DNA of 64,000 bases from Incurvaria masculella. Its lineage: Eukaryota; Arthropoda; Insecta; Lepidoptera; Incurvariidae. Below are positions 1 through 10,590 of the stretch, one piece after another (the first letter of the stretch is position 1; every line of letters starts with the position of its first letter). Below the pieces are notes generated by a model. That model made no database searches. It saw only the letters and a program-made list of their open reading frames with translations, and was not told the DNA's origin. The stretch lies in the NCBI GenBank assembly GCA_946894095.1, contig OX335655.1, positions 14,942,001 through 15,006,000 of the forward strand, given 5' to 3'. Made by a program: the position numbers and the translations under genes.

Positions 1-337
1 ACTAAAGTAAGGTGCAAACTCACCAACTCTGCACACTATTAGAGATACATGAATGAGAGAGCAGAAATAATGGAAAAATAGAGAATGGTTGATGGCCACC
101 TCTGACGCGTAACACCTTCCTTTTGAAGTACTTAAGCAGCTTACCTCTTAGCACGTTGGATTTTATAGTATTTGGTCGTTCACAGTACAGGTGAATTAGT
201 TTTATTGCGAGATAAGGGTCCAAAAAAATTATATATTTATTTTCAAAAGTTTGAAACCTTGCGAACATTTTAAATTCTAAAGAGCTCGGGATGCATATCG
301 GCTGAAAGTGGACGATGGCCACTTTTAGTCGCAGCTT
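1..337. other. Unassigned AT-rich DNA
   Basis: No recognisable gene or repeat. A 100-codon minus-strand frame (20-322) has no motif I recognise and ends beside a MITE. Confidence 0.5.
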
Positions 338-899
338 TTAAGGTGGCCCAACCCGGCGGGACTAACTCATTCGCGGGTACGGTACAAAACCGTGCTGTCG
401 CGCTCTGGGACCTTCTATGTTTCAAAGAAAAAGACAGGCTCCGTGATGAGGAAGATGCTAAATGTCCACAAAAAAGACAATGTGCATAGTGTATGATTTG
501 GTAAGATTTACGAAAATTTTAATTACAAAACGACTTATAGCTAAAAGTAAACCACGACCGCTGTAGTCCAAAATCTAACAGAAACCAAATAGATTATAAA
601 TCTTGATTAAATAAGCTATGTCTTATGACTAATCTTTTAAAGATGTTCTTACTTTATCACCTCCAAAGCGTAATCCACCTCCAAAGTTATTGTATAAAAC
701 GCGCGAAAAATTCGAACTTTCGGACCTTATAACGTAGAAACCAAACAGAATTTTACAATGCCAATGGTCATCATACATCTACGAGTAGTTCGATCAAATA
801 AAGCTATTTTGAGCAAAATTTTGGATCACTGACAAGAAATATGGGCGTGATCTTCTTTCCCCTTTTGTATGGGGAGATGAGCGGGATGGGCAACCTTAA
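338..899 (+). mobile_element. MITE-T1 copy 1 (TTAA-flanked)
   Basis: Non-autonomous element bounded by TTAA on both sides. It begins GGTGGCCCAACCCGGCGG and ends with a decayed inverse of the first 14 bases. Eight copies of 480-562 bp occur in this window. None encodes a transposase; the interior is AT-rich with a conserved GCGCGAAAAAT segment. TTAA duplication is known for piggyBac-type transposons, but the termini here start GGTGG rather than the CCC usual in that superfamily, so class membership is inferred. Confidence 0.85.
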
Positions 900-1348
900 G
901 GGGCAAACAAGCGCAGGGACCTTTCAACAGCCGCAGAGCGCGAAAGAAATCACCACAATGGCCCCGCCGGTATCGGGTCGCCACTAAAAGAAACTCTTGG
1001 CAGCGATACAACACGATGCATCCTTGACATATTGAAAACCTCCGCTTCTGCATCCTAGTGGCCGCTCTGGCATGCGTGAGCAGTTGCTCGTTAAAAGTAT
1101 AAAGCTTTGATGCCGATTCCGTCAAAACATTGGAAACGAGAAGACGGAAATTCCTAGACGTTTTCTCGTGTCGGAAAATGTTCAACAAAGAATTTTGCCG
1201 AGGAGGGTAGGTTGTAGGTTTCATTGTATATCAAAATTTTGATAAACTTTACTGAACGTTCATATAAAGTGTGATGCCTGGACGGTTCAGCTAGATCTAG
1301 ATCTATAAGAACGTAAGTATAGATTGATGATTGCTCCGTATAGGCCCT
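900..1348. other. Unassigned
   Basis: Single-copy-looking sequence. A 132-codon minus-strand frame (826-1224) runs from here across the MITE-T1 boundary, so its last ~25 codons are transposon. No domain recognised. Confidence 0.4.
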
Positions 1349-1564
1349 AGGACTGAATCGGTAAATGGACTCGCCGGTGAACCGACAAGTGAGTGATTAA
1401 ATCTGACGTTTACTTGCATTTCGTACCAACCGGCAAACAAACGAAGCGTTATTCGGCAAAGTGAACTAAAATTTCCCAGTTAGCATGCTATGTAACTAAA
1501 CGTCACATTTAATTACTCACTTGCCAGTTGACCTGGCGAGTTCATTTACTATGGTTACAGTCCT
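1349..1564. mobile_element. MITE-S copy 1, long inverted repeats
   Basis: The two ends are imperfect inverted repeats of about 60 bp: AGGACTG, then GTAAATGGACTCGCC and TGAGTGATTAAATCTGACG on the left, answered on the right by the inverse of each. A related copy lies at 63289-63507. No coding capacity, so it is a foldback-type MITE. No clear target duplication. Confidence 0.75.
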
Positions 1565-2710
1565 GGTCACATCGCGAACTAGCAAAAAAAGAATACATTT
1601 TCTCGCCTTCAACGTCCCTATTTATTTCAATACAGTCAATTTGAGTGTATTCTTTGTTATGTTTGTGTGTAAGTTTTGAGGTACTTTCGCCTGGATGAAC
1701 AGATTTTGATAAAACAATAATTTATTTGAAAGCCAGTGCTTCCCGTGTGGTCCCATTTCTCAAGTGGACTCAGAAAATAAACAATAATCGTAACTACAAA
1801 AATGGCAATTATTTTTTTAGTGCTTTTTCTTTGAAGTGGGTGTTTTTCAACTCTGAAAAGAAAACACCTTTTCAGATATTGGGTGGTCACGGATAACCCG
1901 TCTCTGTACTTCTAGTCACTCCTACATCGGAAGACATGTTGCGTTAGGAATAGTTGAACGTAGGCGATTAGTATGCGTGAGAGTGCGTTAAGTGTGTGAG
2001 ATATCGCGGGTCGGGTAATGAGGTGCATTGTGAGTGCATCGCGAACGCTGCTCACGTAGCGGCGAGGCGGTGGCGCGGGCGCACGCGGCAACCTCCTGCA
2101 CTCCTCGTGCAATAGCACCCATGTTGGGTGCGATTGCAGAAAGAAGAGAATAAATATAGAGCTTTAAATGTTTTTTTTTATGAAAAATTTGAAAAAAAAA
2201 TTGGTTAAGGTTTTTTTTCTTACCATAAACTCGAAATTAGTGCACTCGACACCTTGAAAATCTTAGTTACCTTCAAGGAAAAAAATATTTCAGACTTTAA
2301 CCAATATCAAACTTTAACCGTAAGATATACATGTAAAATAGTAGGTATCTTTCACCTGCTACCATCGCATTCGATGAAAAGATGGTTTCGATAGCATCCC
2401 GCCCGACCAACAGAGAATTTTACTCGGGCACGCATCGGTTTGATTTTTCATATGAATTTTCACAAGAAAGGTTAGCGAAATCCAGTCGCTCAGCCAGCTC
2501 TCCAGCGGCGAGCGCGCGGCTCGTGGTCGGACATGCATTATTCATTTGAGAGGGAAATCGGACGGGGCGCTTTCCTCTGGACGGCCCAAAGTTTTCGCTG
2601 AAATTAGTAGCTACGGTTTAGGCATTAAATGTTAGAGACGGGTTAAACAGCCAGTTCCATTGTAAAGTTCCTCATTGAAAAAACTTACCGCTAGTCCGAA
2701 CGTATGCATA
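1565..2710. other. Unassigned, with two GC-rich patches
   Basis: Mostly AT-rich with T/A runs. GC-rich patches at about 2040-2110 and 2480-2580 could be remnants of host promoter or exon sequence, but no frame or motif supports that. Bases 2361-2386 resemble part of the SINE-1 body, too short to call. Confidence 0.4.
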
Positions 2711-2966
2711 AAAAACCGGCCAAGTGCGAGTGGGACTGCCACACGAAAGGTTCCGTACCATCGTACATGATTTAACACAAAAAAATACGTTTTTTCCTTA
2801 AATTTTTATTACTTTAAAATTTTATCTGTGCCGCTATGACGGCAAAATAAATACACACTCAGATAAAATTTCACCTGCCTACCTATTACGGTTCACGAGA
2901 TACAGCCCTGTGACAGGTGGACGGGTTCCGTTGGCATACGGGTTGGGTACGGAACCCTAAAAAAAG
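2711..2966 (+). mobile_element. MITE-G copy 1, (GTCY)n type
   Basis: Starts AAAACCGGCCAAGTGCGAG, passes through a GGTTCCGTACCA block and a conserved CGGCAAAATAAATACACAC segment, and ends GGGTACGGAACCCTAAAAA, which inverts the internal GGTTCCGTACC block. The GGAC microsatellite seen in other copies is nearly lost here. It matches the lepidopteran MITE class described as carrying hitchhiking (GTCY)n microsatellites. Confidence 0.85.
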
Positions 2967-2972
2967 TAGTGT

Positions 2973-3110
2973 ATCCATACTAATATTATAAATGCGAAAT
3001 TGTTCTGTCGGTCTGTCTGTCTGTTGCGTTTTTACGACCAAGCCGTTGAACTAATTAACCGACTTCAAAAAAGGAGGAGGTTATCAATTTGTCTGTATGT
3101 TTTTTTTTTG
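2973..3110. repeat. Lepidopteran dispersed repeat fragments
   Basis: Contains 'catactaatattataaatg', a short (GTCT)n run, and 'accgacttcaaaaaaggagg'. Both motifs are widespread in lepidopteran genomes as pieces of dispersed repeats. Related pieces occur at 19810-19900, 37300-37465 and 43985-44110. Confidence 0.6.
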
Positions 3111-3744
3111 TGATGAATGCTCAACACCAGCTTAACTTCCAAAATAGCCCAACGGACAGTCCTTTCGCCAAGTCCTTCGCAATAACTCCCCCCCCCTCAT
3201 CACTGCCAACCCCTTTACCCACCCCGGTCAGCATATTTCCTAACGTTCCACGGCGCAGTCCTTAGCACGAAATACTTTAGGTAAATCACGAAATAAGTCC
3301 AGCCGAAATCGGGCACATTTATCATTTTAATTGGCGTGTTTGCATAATGAACTAAATGTATTGTGTTGTGAAACGATTTCACAAAGTACGTGGCTATTAT
3401 GAGTAATGAAAGACCGAAATTAACGTTTTTACCAACAAATGGGTCACGATTTACTTTGAATTAGCGAGAATATTTTAACTTGCATTCAACGGGTGTGTAT
3501 AAATAAGAAATTATATTTTAAAAATCAATACACCGACATGTGTTCTATTAAATTTAATTTAAAATGTCGTTGTCGGTTGATATTCTATCTGAACAATGAA
3601 AGCACCACGAGATACTTTGAAACAAATTCAAATTCAACGAACCTAAAATTGTATTTCACGAGCTAGCACGAAATTTGAAGTCAATCAGAGCACAAGCGCC
3701 CATTACATTTTCCTAACCAACATCATATCCGAGATATTAATGTA
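3111..3744. other. Unassigned
   Basis: AT-rich apart from a C-run near 3190. No gene or repeat recognised. Confidence 0.5.
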
Positions 3745-3869
3745 CAGTCGTATTCAGAGAGAACCTGTCAAAACTTAGTACGAGATAGCACCGGACGTGA
3801 CTAACCATACAAAAAAACGGTCTAGTCCGACTTATTAAAGTTAGTCCGCCTACTCTGAATACGGCTTTT
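3745..3869 (+). mobile_element. MITE-P copy 1
   Basis: About 125 bp with terminal inverted repeats (AGTCGTATTCAGAG left, CTCTGAATACGGCT right). Interior carries CACCGG, a TAACCATACAAAA block and GTTAGTCCGCC. Related copies are at 48522-48640 (same strand) and 30838-30962 (opposite strand). Confidence 0.7.
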
Positions 3870-4000
3870 AGAAACTACAGGCAGCGACGGATAACCAACT
3901 CAAGTTGCGATTAACAGTCGCAACTGAAGCCAACACTAACCTAAAGTAATAATAACTTGCGTCAAAAGTGACATTTCGTTTATACACAATGTTTCATAGC

Positions 4001-4055
4001 GGCTAATATCAACACGGCGGCTGTGGTATTAGCCACTCATGTCCAATTATAAAAA
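4001..4055 (+). mobile_element. SINE-1 tail fragment
   Basis: Matches only the 3' end of SINE-1: GGCTAATATC, then TGTGGTATTAGCC, then an A-rich end. Same sequence as the tail of the copy at 16688-17051. Confidence 0.6.
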
Positions 4056-4532
4056 GAATCACCTGTAATAAACAATGATTGATGCGAAAGCAACTTGTTT
4101 GGATCACCTGTTAGGTTGTACAACAGCGCAAAACTTACGAATTTTGAAATGTCTCGTGTCATGTGTGTTCAGGTTGAGCATTATGTAATGTCTGCATGCA
4201 GCCGGCAGGACGCAGACAGGCCATGCACTAGACAAGAGGGGAGGCACGTCCTGCGGGCAGCGCCACCACGGAAATAATATAGATAACGACGCTTCACGCG
4301 CGTCTAGACTGTGGGCACAGCGCCCAACCAACACCGGGGCAGCGGCGAACATGTGCGCCGAATGGGCATTAGCTCGGCTCATACGCACATTTGGCAGGGG
4401 GACAAAGCCGGCAACACTTTGGTTGCAGTGTTCACGATGTGGCTCGAGTAGCCATTCTATTGTTTTTTTTTTCATAGATATAACTACATAATACTACATA
4501 AACAAAATTCTATGGCTTATAGTTAGCTGATA
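4056..4532. other. Unassigned, CpG-rich centre
   Basis: GC-rich around 4200-4400. A 123-codon minus-strand frame (4104-4475) is open, probably because of the base composition; I recognise no domain in it. Confidence 0.35.
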
Positions 4533-4756
4533 ACACGGACAATCTTTCATTGCCGCTTCGACCATCGTTTATTCCATGTGATGGTACCGACCCGGGCGGG
4601 ATTAACCCTACCACCCAGAAGTATGAAGGGGACCGGGAGTTTTACGTGGAATCCGAACCACGGCGAGCCTCAACGGTTGAAAACGGTCACCCATCCAGAA
4701 CCCAATCGCGCTCAGAGGTGCTCCACCCAGCTTATCTAATCGCAAGGCGTCGCACC
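4533..4756 (-). mobile_element. SINE-1 copy, 5S-like head, 3' truncated
   Basis: On the minus strand this reads: 5S-rRNA-like head (including CTGGATGGGTGACC), the GGTTCGGATTCC block, then the first half of the SINE-1 body with GGTACCATCACATGG. It stops at the 'cacggacaat' segment, so the tail is missing. On the same strand it is joined directly to a LINE-B fragment (4757-4991), suggesting a chimeric retrocopy. Confidence 0.8.
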
Positions 4757-4991
4757 TGTAGAACAGACTGAGCGACCCCAGAAACCGCCTGTGGCTCAGG
4801 GACTCCAAGCCAGCGGTGAGTCGTGAGTCCCCAACAAGACGGACCGCTCGGCGCTGAATTGAGTCCAAGGAAGCCAACAGGTACCGGGGGCTACCTTCCC
4901 ATTTGTACAGAAGTAGTAGTTGTACCGGTGAAAAGAACCTTCTGCAGCGGTACAGGATTCCCAGTTTCTGCGATGCAATTTTGGACTTGGA
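4757..4991 (-). pseudogene. LINE-B reverse-transcriptase fragment
   Basis: The minus-strand frame gives the C-terminal thumb region of a Jockey/CR1-like RT: QKLGILYRCRRFFSPVQLL, then LASLDSIQRRAVRLVGD and ESLSHRRFLGSLSLFYRC. A short internal deletion has removed the segment equivalent to QIRPVIEYC that survives in the related fragments at 10470-10590 and 14700-14815. No 5' part and no catalytic YADD motif. It runs straight into a SINE-1 head on the same strand. Confidence 0.8.
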
Positions 4992-5405
4992 TTCAATACC
5001 ACCAAACCACGGACGATGGTTCTAAAAATACAGAATAATCCAAGTTAAAAATTATGCAGTATTGGTATCTTTTATTCCAAAAGCAAACACATATATCTAC
5101 TTTTTACACAGGTTTCAGTATTAAGACATACACACATTTTTTATTTATCATACAAAACACACACACTCAGTAATTAAATATTAGTTACTATTAAGACTCC
5201 TAAAGTATACTAGTCTAACTCCAAACACGTATTTTTTACACACAACAATACATACTTAAAAGCAAACTTTAATTATAGACACACTTTATACTTATTACTA
5301 TACTTTTTTTTGTTACCTATCTTTTGCTGATTGTATTTACCTTCTTATGTAGAACAAGATAGACTATTTGTAAGATATGTTTAATTTAGGAAAACCTATT
5401 ACTGC
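4992..5405. other. AT-rich flank of the LTR element
   Basis: Very AT-rich and without frames. Together with 9977-10070, which has an A-rich run, it was one continuous sequence before the LTR insertion at CTGC. Confidence 0.5.
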
Positions 5406-5624
5406 TGTGGGTTTGAATGATGCTGAACACAGTTTACGGTATTATATATTTATTGTTATATTTGTTGACGATTTGATATATGATTTTACAATGTATTTTA
5501 CGCGTTTGTCCGGAGTCGTGTTGAGTCGACCGGCGACGAACTCTCACTGCCTGGCCGCATGCCATGTGGCCAGATGTTGAAGGATCGGTCTGGTAGCAGG
5601 TAGTGGAGGCGCGCAGCCCCCACA
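5406..5624 (-). repeat. 3' LTR of the CsRn1-like element
   Basis: 219 bp, base-for-base identical to 9758-9976. On the minus strand it begins TGTGGGGGCTGCG and ends AAACCCACA. A minus-strand AATAAA at 5449-5454 is a plausible polyadenylation signal. Confidence 0.97.
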
Positions 5625-5627
5625 GTA

Positions 5628-5637
5628 CCCCCCTGCC
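5628..5637 (-). other. Polypurine tract
   Basis: Minus strand GGCAGGGGGG, three bases inside the 3' LTR, where a Ty3/Gypsy element primes plus-strand DNA synthesis. It is short and interrupted by one C. Assigned from position and composition. Confidence 0.6.
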
Positions 5638-5652
5638 AGTGATCGAGCTAGA

Positions 5653-7647
5653 TCACGAGTAACCAGCTTGCAGACGATCTGGAAACCGAACCCGACGGCC
5701 GGCTCTCGTTGCTGGAGGTTCTGCAATTGTTTTGTTGGTTTTCTGGTGATCACTTCCCTCTGGACTGGTGGAACTGACTGGAGCCTCCGTGGTGTGCTCT
5801 TCAGGCATTATGAAGGCTGGCTTCAGGCGGTCGATTGAAATGGTGACATCTCGGTTGCGGACTCTAATGACAAAAGTCTTCTCGTTCCTGCTGATGACGG
5901 AGAAAGGTCCATTATAAGGATGCTGCAGTGGTCCTTGTTGTCCATCGCATCTAACGAAGACATGCCCAGTCGTGGCAAGATCTTTGAATACGAAGGTCTT
6001 CTTTTGGCCATGTTGAGATGCAACCACTGGACGTAATTCTCCCATGTTTTCTCTCAGGTGTTTTATGAACTCTGCTGGCTCCCCTGCTTCTTGATATGTA
6101 GAGCGAGGAGAGAGAAATTCGCCGGGCAAACGAATTGTTTCACCATACAGAAGTTCTGCTGAGGTAGCTTGTAAGTCTTCTTTCCAGGCTGAACGAATTC
6201 CAAGTAGAACCGTCGGAAGAACTTCGGTCCAGCGATTGTTGTTGTGACACTTAATAGCGGCTTTTAATTGTCTATGGAAACGCTCAACCATTCCGTTTGC
6301 AGCTGGGTGGTATGCTGTGGTCCTTATTTGGGTCGAACCTGTCAAGCTGCTGAGCTGCTTGAACAGGTGGGACATAAATTGTGTGCCTTGGTCTGTTGTA
6401 ATGCGCAGAGGCGTGCCATAACGTGCGATCCAGTTATCGTAGAACGCACGTGCAACAGTCGGTGCTTCTTGGTTTTCGATTGGGATAGCTTCAGGCCAAC
6501 GCGTGAATCGGTCGACGCAGGTCAGACAGTATCGGTAGCCCTCGGAGTACGGCATGACAATTATGTCAATATGGACATGCTCAAATCTAGCTGAAGGTGA
6601 TGTGAACACACCCCGAGGAGACGATACGTGTCTGGATATTTTCGCTTTCTGGCATTCGATGCAGCTGCGAGCCCACTGTCTACAGTCCGACTTGACAGAT
6701 GGCCAGACATAACGTTGAGTGACGAGCTTCACTGAAGACTTGATGCCAGGGTGTGACAGCTGATGAATTGTGTTAAATGCTGTTCTTCGAAAAGATGGAG
6801 TCAAAAATGGTCTTGTTGTTGGCGTGGAGACGTCGCAAAAGACAGCTACGGTGGTGCCAGGTATCAGCACTTGTTTAAGTTGCAAAGCAGATCCTTCCCG
6901 TAGATATGTCTTCAGCTCTTTATTTGAGTGCTGAGATAACGCCAGCTCTTCAAAGTTGATGGTTTGGGACAGTTCTTCTATCCGTGATAAGGCGTCGGCT
7001 ACCACATTGTCCTTCCCAGATATGTGCCTTATATCGGTGGTAAATTGGCCGATAAAATCCAAGTGACGGAACTGCCGTGGAGAACATTTATCCGGTTTCT
7101 GCTTAAAGGCATGGATAAGAGGCTTCTGATCGGTAAATACAGTGAACGCACGTCCTTCAACCATATGGCGAAAATACTTAATCGAGAGATATATGGCAAG
7201 TAGTTCCCTATCATAGGCTCCATATTTGGTCTCTGCAGGTGAAAGTTTCTTCGAGAAAAACGCCAAGGGCTGCCACTGCTCCTCGACAAGTTGATGTAAA
7301 GCTGCGCCAATTGAATAATCAGACGCATCGCAGAATATAGCCAGGGGAGCGTCAATTTTTGGGTGGCTCAGCAGCGCGGCTTGTACGAGACTTTCTTTGC
7401 AGGCCTCGAATACTCCCCTGGTTTCAGTGGTCCAATTGATTGGGGCCTGACCCTTTAAATTACCTTTGAGGAGATCATTCAGCGGGCCTTGCAGTTCTGC
7501 TGCTTTTGGTATGAACCTCCGGTAGAAATTTAACATACCCAGGAACTGACGTAATTTTTTTAATATTAGTTGGTATTGGGTACGTTTGGATTGCTTCCAC
7601 TTTATCAGGAAGTGGTCGTGTACCATTTTCTGATACCAAGTATCCAA
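5653..7647 (-). pseudogene. pol: Pol, downstream part: RNase H and integrase
   Basis: A 664-codon frame holding the second half of Pol. From about residue 30 it carries the RT connection ([11 protein letters not shown]). RNase H acidic residues are D107 (FCDASD), E148 (DRELL), D173 (FTDQK) and D218 (VADALSR). The integrase zinc finger is H295/H299/C329/C332. The integrase core triad is D361, D419 and E455, with the usual 35-residue spacing, followed by a GPF-type C-terminal module (NGPFSVISRN). The first ~30 residues up to the break belong to a different frame and are not genuine. Not a separate gene: it continues the frame at 7475-8854 past one extra base. The integrase would insert the cDNA into host chromatin. 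Confidence 0.93.
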
Positions 7648-8854
7648 GGAATTTGACTTCTGCTCTTCCGAAGTTGCATTTTGACGGATTTATGACAACT
7701 CCGTACTCCTTGAGACGTTGAAAAAGTATGTCCAGGTGTTTGAGATGTTCTTCTGGGGACGTTGAAGCTATTAAAATGTCGTCGATGTAGGCGTAGCAGA
7801 AGTCCAAGCCTTGCAGTACTTCATCGATGAAACGCTGGAACGTTTGCGCGGCATTACGCAGTCCGAAGGTCATAAAGGTGAATTCGAAAAGGCCAAATGG
7901 TGTTGTTATTGCCGTTTTTGGAATGTCTTGCTCGGCGATGGGTATCTGGTTAAATGCACGGACTAGATCGACTGTAGAAAATATAGTTTTTCCTTGTAGT
8001 GCGTGTGAAAAGTCTTGTATGTGACGTACAGGATATGAATCAGGCTTCGTTCTCGCGTTCAACCCTCGGTAGTCGCCACAAGGCCTCCATTCGTCGCCTG
8101 ATTTAGGTACCATATGCAATGGGGAGGCCCAGCAACTTTTGGAAGGCCGTGCGATCCCCAGGCGTATCATGGCATTGAATTCCTTTTGCGCCGCTTTCAA
8201 TTTGTCAGGAGCCAGACGGCGCGGCTTGAGGGACACCGGGGGACCGGGTGTCGTTTCAATGAAATGTTTTGTTGAATGTTTGATATGCTCGGGAGCTCCG
8301 TCTGGTCGTGTTATCTCTGAGTATGTCGAGAGCAGCTCGTGGAAATGTGATGATCCGGAGATAGTCTTTACACTAGAAACTGCACCCATTACTGCTTGAC
8401 CTTGGGCAGTCAGACTAGTGGTTCCATCTAACAGGCATCGACGGCGTGGATCCACGAGAAGGTTGTAATGGGCCAGGAAATCGATGCCGATGATGGGTTT
8501 GGAAACATCGGCTACCACAAATCTCCAAGCGAAGTCTCGTCGAAGTCCCAGATCCAAGTTAAGTACGACGGTGCCGTATGTGGCGATAGACGTGCTGTTC
8601 GCCGCGGAAAGTTCGTAGGCGGACTTTTCTCGCGGTCCTCGTATTTTGTGTCGAGGAAATACACAAAGGTCGGCTCCTGTGTCGATCAGAAATTGTGTCT
8701 TCGAAGTCTTATCGGTAACAAAAATACGGCGAGCTTTGTCCGGGCTGAGGTCGTGGGTCGCCATCAACGACTGCCCGCAAAGTTTTCCGAGATCTGATTG
8801 CAAGGTTGTACGCATTTTCTTGCGTTGCTGCCAAATCTCCAGTGGTACCAGCAC
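7475..8854 (-). pseudogene. pol: Pol, upstream part: protease and reverse transcriptase
   Basis: A 459-codon frame. An aspartic protease active site IDTGAD has D58 at its centre. RT follows, with [11 protein letters not shown] near 256-266, the first palm aspartate D296 (TVDL) and the YIDD box at 356-359. The frame lies -1 relative to gag and overlaps it by 91 bp (8764-8854), so Pol is probably made by -1 ribosomal frameshifting. After K433 the reading is wrong: a run of seven T on the plus strand (7555-7561) is one base longer than the frame allows, which puts RNase H and integrase in another frame. No other stop or shift is visible. Confidence 0.93.
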
Positions 8855-9615
8855 TGACCCGACGACTGTGAGCGTGAGGTTGAATTGGAACGTGTTCTTG
8901 AATGCGAGCGCGTCCGTGAGTTTGAACGTTCGCGTTGACGAGAGCGTTCTTCTCTTAGCTCCGATATTTCCTGTCGCACGGCCATCAATGTGTCATTAAA
9001 ACAAACCATCATTTTATTCATGACTGACGCGAAATCATTTTGGGGTGGTATGCAGGTAGACTCAGCGGCGGAGGTAATGGACGGGCGTGTCATTACTGAG
9101 TCCGCAATAACGTCAGCAAGCTCGGCAACTTGATCCAACGGGACATCCTGTTGAGTTGCGAGGATCGCTTGCATATTGTGCGGCAAGCGGCCCAACCATA
9201 AAGTCCGGATCATTGTCTCCGGCACGGCGGTACCTGCGAGACCGCGCAGATGTCGTAAAAACTGCGACGGCTTGCGATCACCCAATTGCTCATGTTCTAG
9301 TAAGCGCTGGGTTTTTTTTTCTTGTGACTCGCTGAGATATTTGATGAGTTGCTGTTTGAGTTTTTGGTACGGATTTTCCGTAGGCGGGTTTCTTATGAGG
9401 TCGCGCACTTCCGAAGCGTATTTTGCGTCAAGCATAGATACCACGTGACCGAATTTAGTTGTTTCCGATGTTATGCCGGAAGTTTTGAAACTCGCTTCGA
9501 TCATCCAGAACCATAGTTCCGGATCCGATGCGTTGAACGGAGCAATGCGTACCCCTACACGACATACTTCGGGCGCGACATCACGCGCGTCCTCGAAGGA
9601 GTTAGAGTCCGTCAT
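8764..9615 (-). CDS. gag: Gag polyprotein
   Basis: A 283-codon intact frame starting with [13 protein letters not shown], about 140 bp downstream of the primer site. It would be the structural protein of the virus-like particle. The central part ([11 protein letters not shown], then LRHLRGLAG and [15 protein letters not shown]) resembles insect Gypsy capsid domains. The C-terminus is an arginine/serine-rich stretch (about 225-250) and then a nucleocapsid zinc box with the order C-x2-H-x9-C-x3-C ([14 protein letters not shown] plus a further C). This CHCC order differs from the usual retroviral CCHC and is a described trait of CsRn1-type elements. The 3' end overlaps pol. The Met start is the first in frame. 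Confidence 0.9.
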   Translation of the reverse strand: MTDSNSFEDARDVAPEVCRVGVRIAPFNASDPELWFWMIEASFKTSGITSETTKFGHVVSMLDAKYASEVRDLIRNPPTENPYQKLKQQLIKYLSESQEKKTQRLLEHEQLGDRKPSQFLRHLRGLAGTAVPETMIRTLWLGRLPHNMQAILATQQDVPLDQVAELADVIADSVMTRPSITSAAESTCIPPQNDFASVMNKMMVCFNDTLMAVRQEISELREERSRQRERSNSRTRSHSRTRSNSTSRSQSSGQCWYHWRFGSNARKCVQPCNQISENFAGSR

Positions 9616-9736
9616 TTTGCACTAAAATGTTTTTTTTTTTTTATGATTCACTGTTTTGTTTTTCAAACCACACAATTTATTGTAATTAATATTGTTTGTA
9701 TTGTTAAATCACACTGGTATATTATATTGTCTTTAG

Positions 9737-9754
9737 ATCACGTCGGGGTCACCA
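9737..9754 (-). other. tRNA-Trp primer binding site
   Basis: Minus strand TGGTGACCCCGACGTGAT, three bases inside the 5' LTR. It is complementary to the 3' end of animal tRNA-Trp, whose mature end is ATCACGTCGGGGTCA plus CCA. All 18 bases pair. Confidence 0.92.
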
Positions 9755-9757
9755 ATT

Positions 9758-9976
9758 TGTGGGTTTGAATGATGCTGAACACAGTTTACGGTATTATATA
9801 TTTATTGTTATATTTGTTGACGATTTGATATATGATTTTACAATGTATTTTACGCGTTTGTCCGGAGTCGTGTTGAGTCGACCGGCGACGAACTCTCACT
9901 GCCTGGCCGCATGCCATGTGGCCAGATGTTGAAGGATCGGTCTGGTAGCAGGTAGTGGAGGCGCGCAGCCCCCACA
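9758..9976 (-). repeat. 5' LTR of the CsRn1-like element
   Basis: Identical to the 3' LTR. It would contain the promoter for minus-strand transcription. No unambiguous TATA box could be picked out. Followed by the CTGC target duplicate at 9977-9980. Confidence 0.97.
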
Positions 9977-10469
9977 CTGCCCTTACCTTAAGCTTATATT
10001 ATCTTGTATCAAACTGTAACTTGTAATCGCTGTTGATTTTCTAGATAAATAAAAAAAAACACCTTAAGCCCACGGTCCTTGGATATGTGGACTCTGAACC
10101 TAGATTAATGAAGTGCAAGGCTGCGGCGGCGGATCAGAGACAAGAACTCCACAACCGTGCAAGTTAAACGCGAAGGATGCCGTGTCCACGGCGAGGATGT
10201 ATCCGAGCAGCGGTGGCGTCATTACCGCAAATATTTGTACACTAAATGTGTTTGCACACGCGGCGGCCTCCGGGACGTGATGATAAATTAATAGTTAAAT
10301 ATGTGAACACCGGACCGTTAGTCTACTAGTAGACAAGGATGCATTATCGGATGGGTAACCGACACCGGATATTTTATATCTCCGGAGGGAAATGGAGCCG
10401 ATGCACTCTAGCCGATTGAGAAGAGCCGAGTATATCCCTGTAGTGACTTTGTCGATTAAATATAAGTTA
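9977..10469. other. Unassigned flank of the LTR element
   Basis: Begins with the CTGC duplicate. An A-rich run after TAGATAAATAAAAAAAAA (near 10042-10058) could be the 3' end of an old retroposon. No coding sequence recognised. Confidence 0.4.
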
Positions 10470-10590
10470 GATTGCATAATTGCAACGCTCAAACTGGGGA
10501 TCCTATACCGTGGCAGGTTCTTTTCGCTGGTGCAACTACTTCTTAAGAAGTCACAGATTAGGCCAGTAATATTGTAGCCCCACATGGGGA
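10470..10590 (+). pseudogene. LINE-B RT fragment
   Basis: Plus-strand translation gives KLGILYRGRFFSLVQLLLKK and SQIRPVI, then a stop. It matches the LINE-B thumb region at 14700-14815 and 4757-4991. Too short to be functional. Confidence 0.65.

Larger units (their letters stand above)
5406..9976 (-). mobile_element. Ty3/Gypsy LTR retrotransposon, CsRn1-like
   Basis: A 4571-bp element on the minus strand. It has two identical 219-bp LTRs (TGTGGG...CCCACA), a CTGC target duplication (5402-5405 and 9977-9980), an 18-base primer site matching the 3' end of tRNA-Trp, then gag, and pol in the order protease, RT, RNase H, integrase, and a G-rich polypurine tract. tRNA-Trp priming plus a CHCC Gag box are traits described for the CsRn1 clade, which includes insect members. 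Identical LTRs imply a recent insertion. The only obvious lesion is a one-base expansion in pol near 7555-7561. There is no env-like frame: integrase ends about 30 bp before the LTR. Confidence 0.96.

Noticed and set aside
338..899. Firm assignment of MITE-T1 to piggyBac
   Set aside because: TTAA alone is not enough: the termini start GGTGG, and no transposase with these ends is visible.
826..1224. 132-codon minus-strand gene
   Set aside because: It crosses the MITE-T1 boundary and has no domain.
2361..2386. SINE-1 fragment
   Set aside because: A 26-base match with no continuation on either side is too short to call.
5653..8854. Two separate genes in the LTR element's pol region
   Set aside because: The domains are halves of one Pol; the split is a one-base change in a homopolymer.
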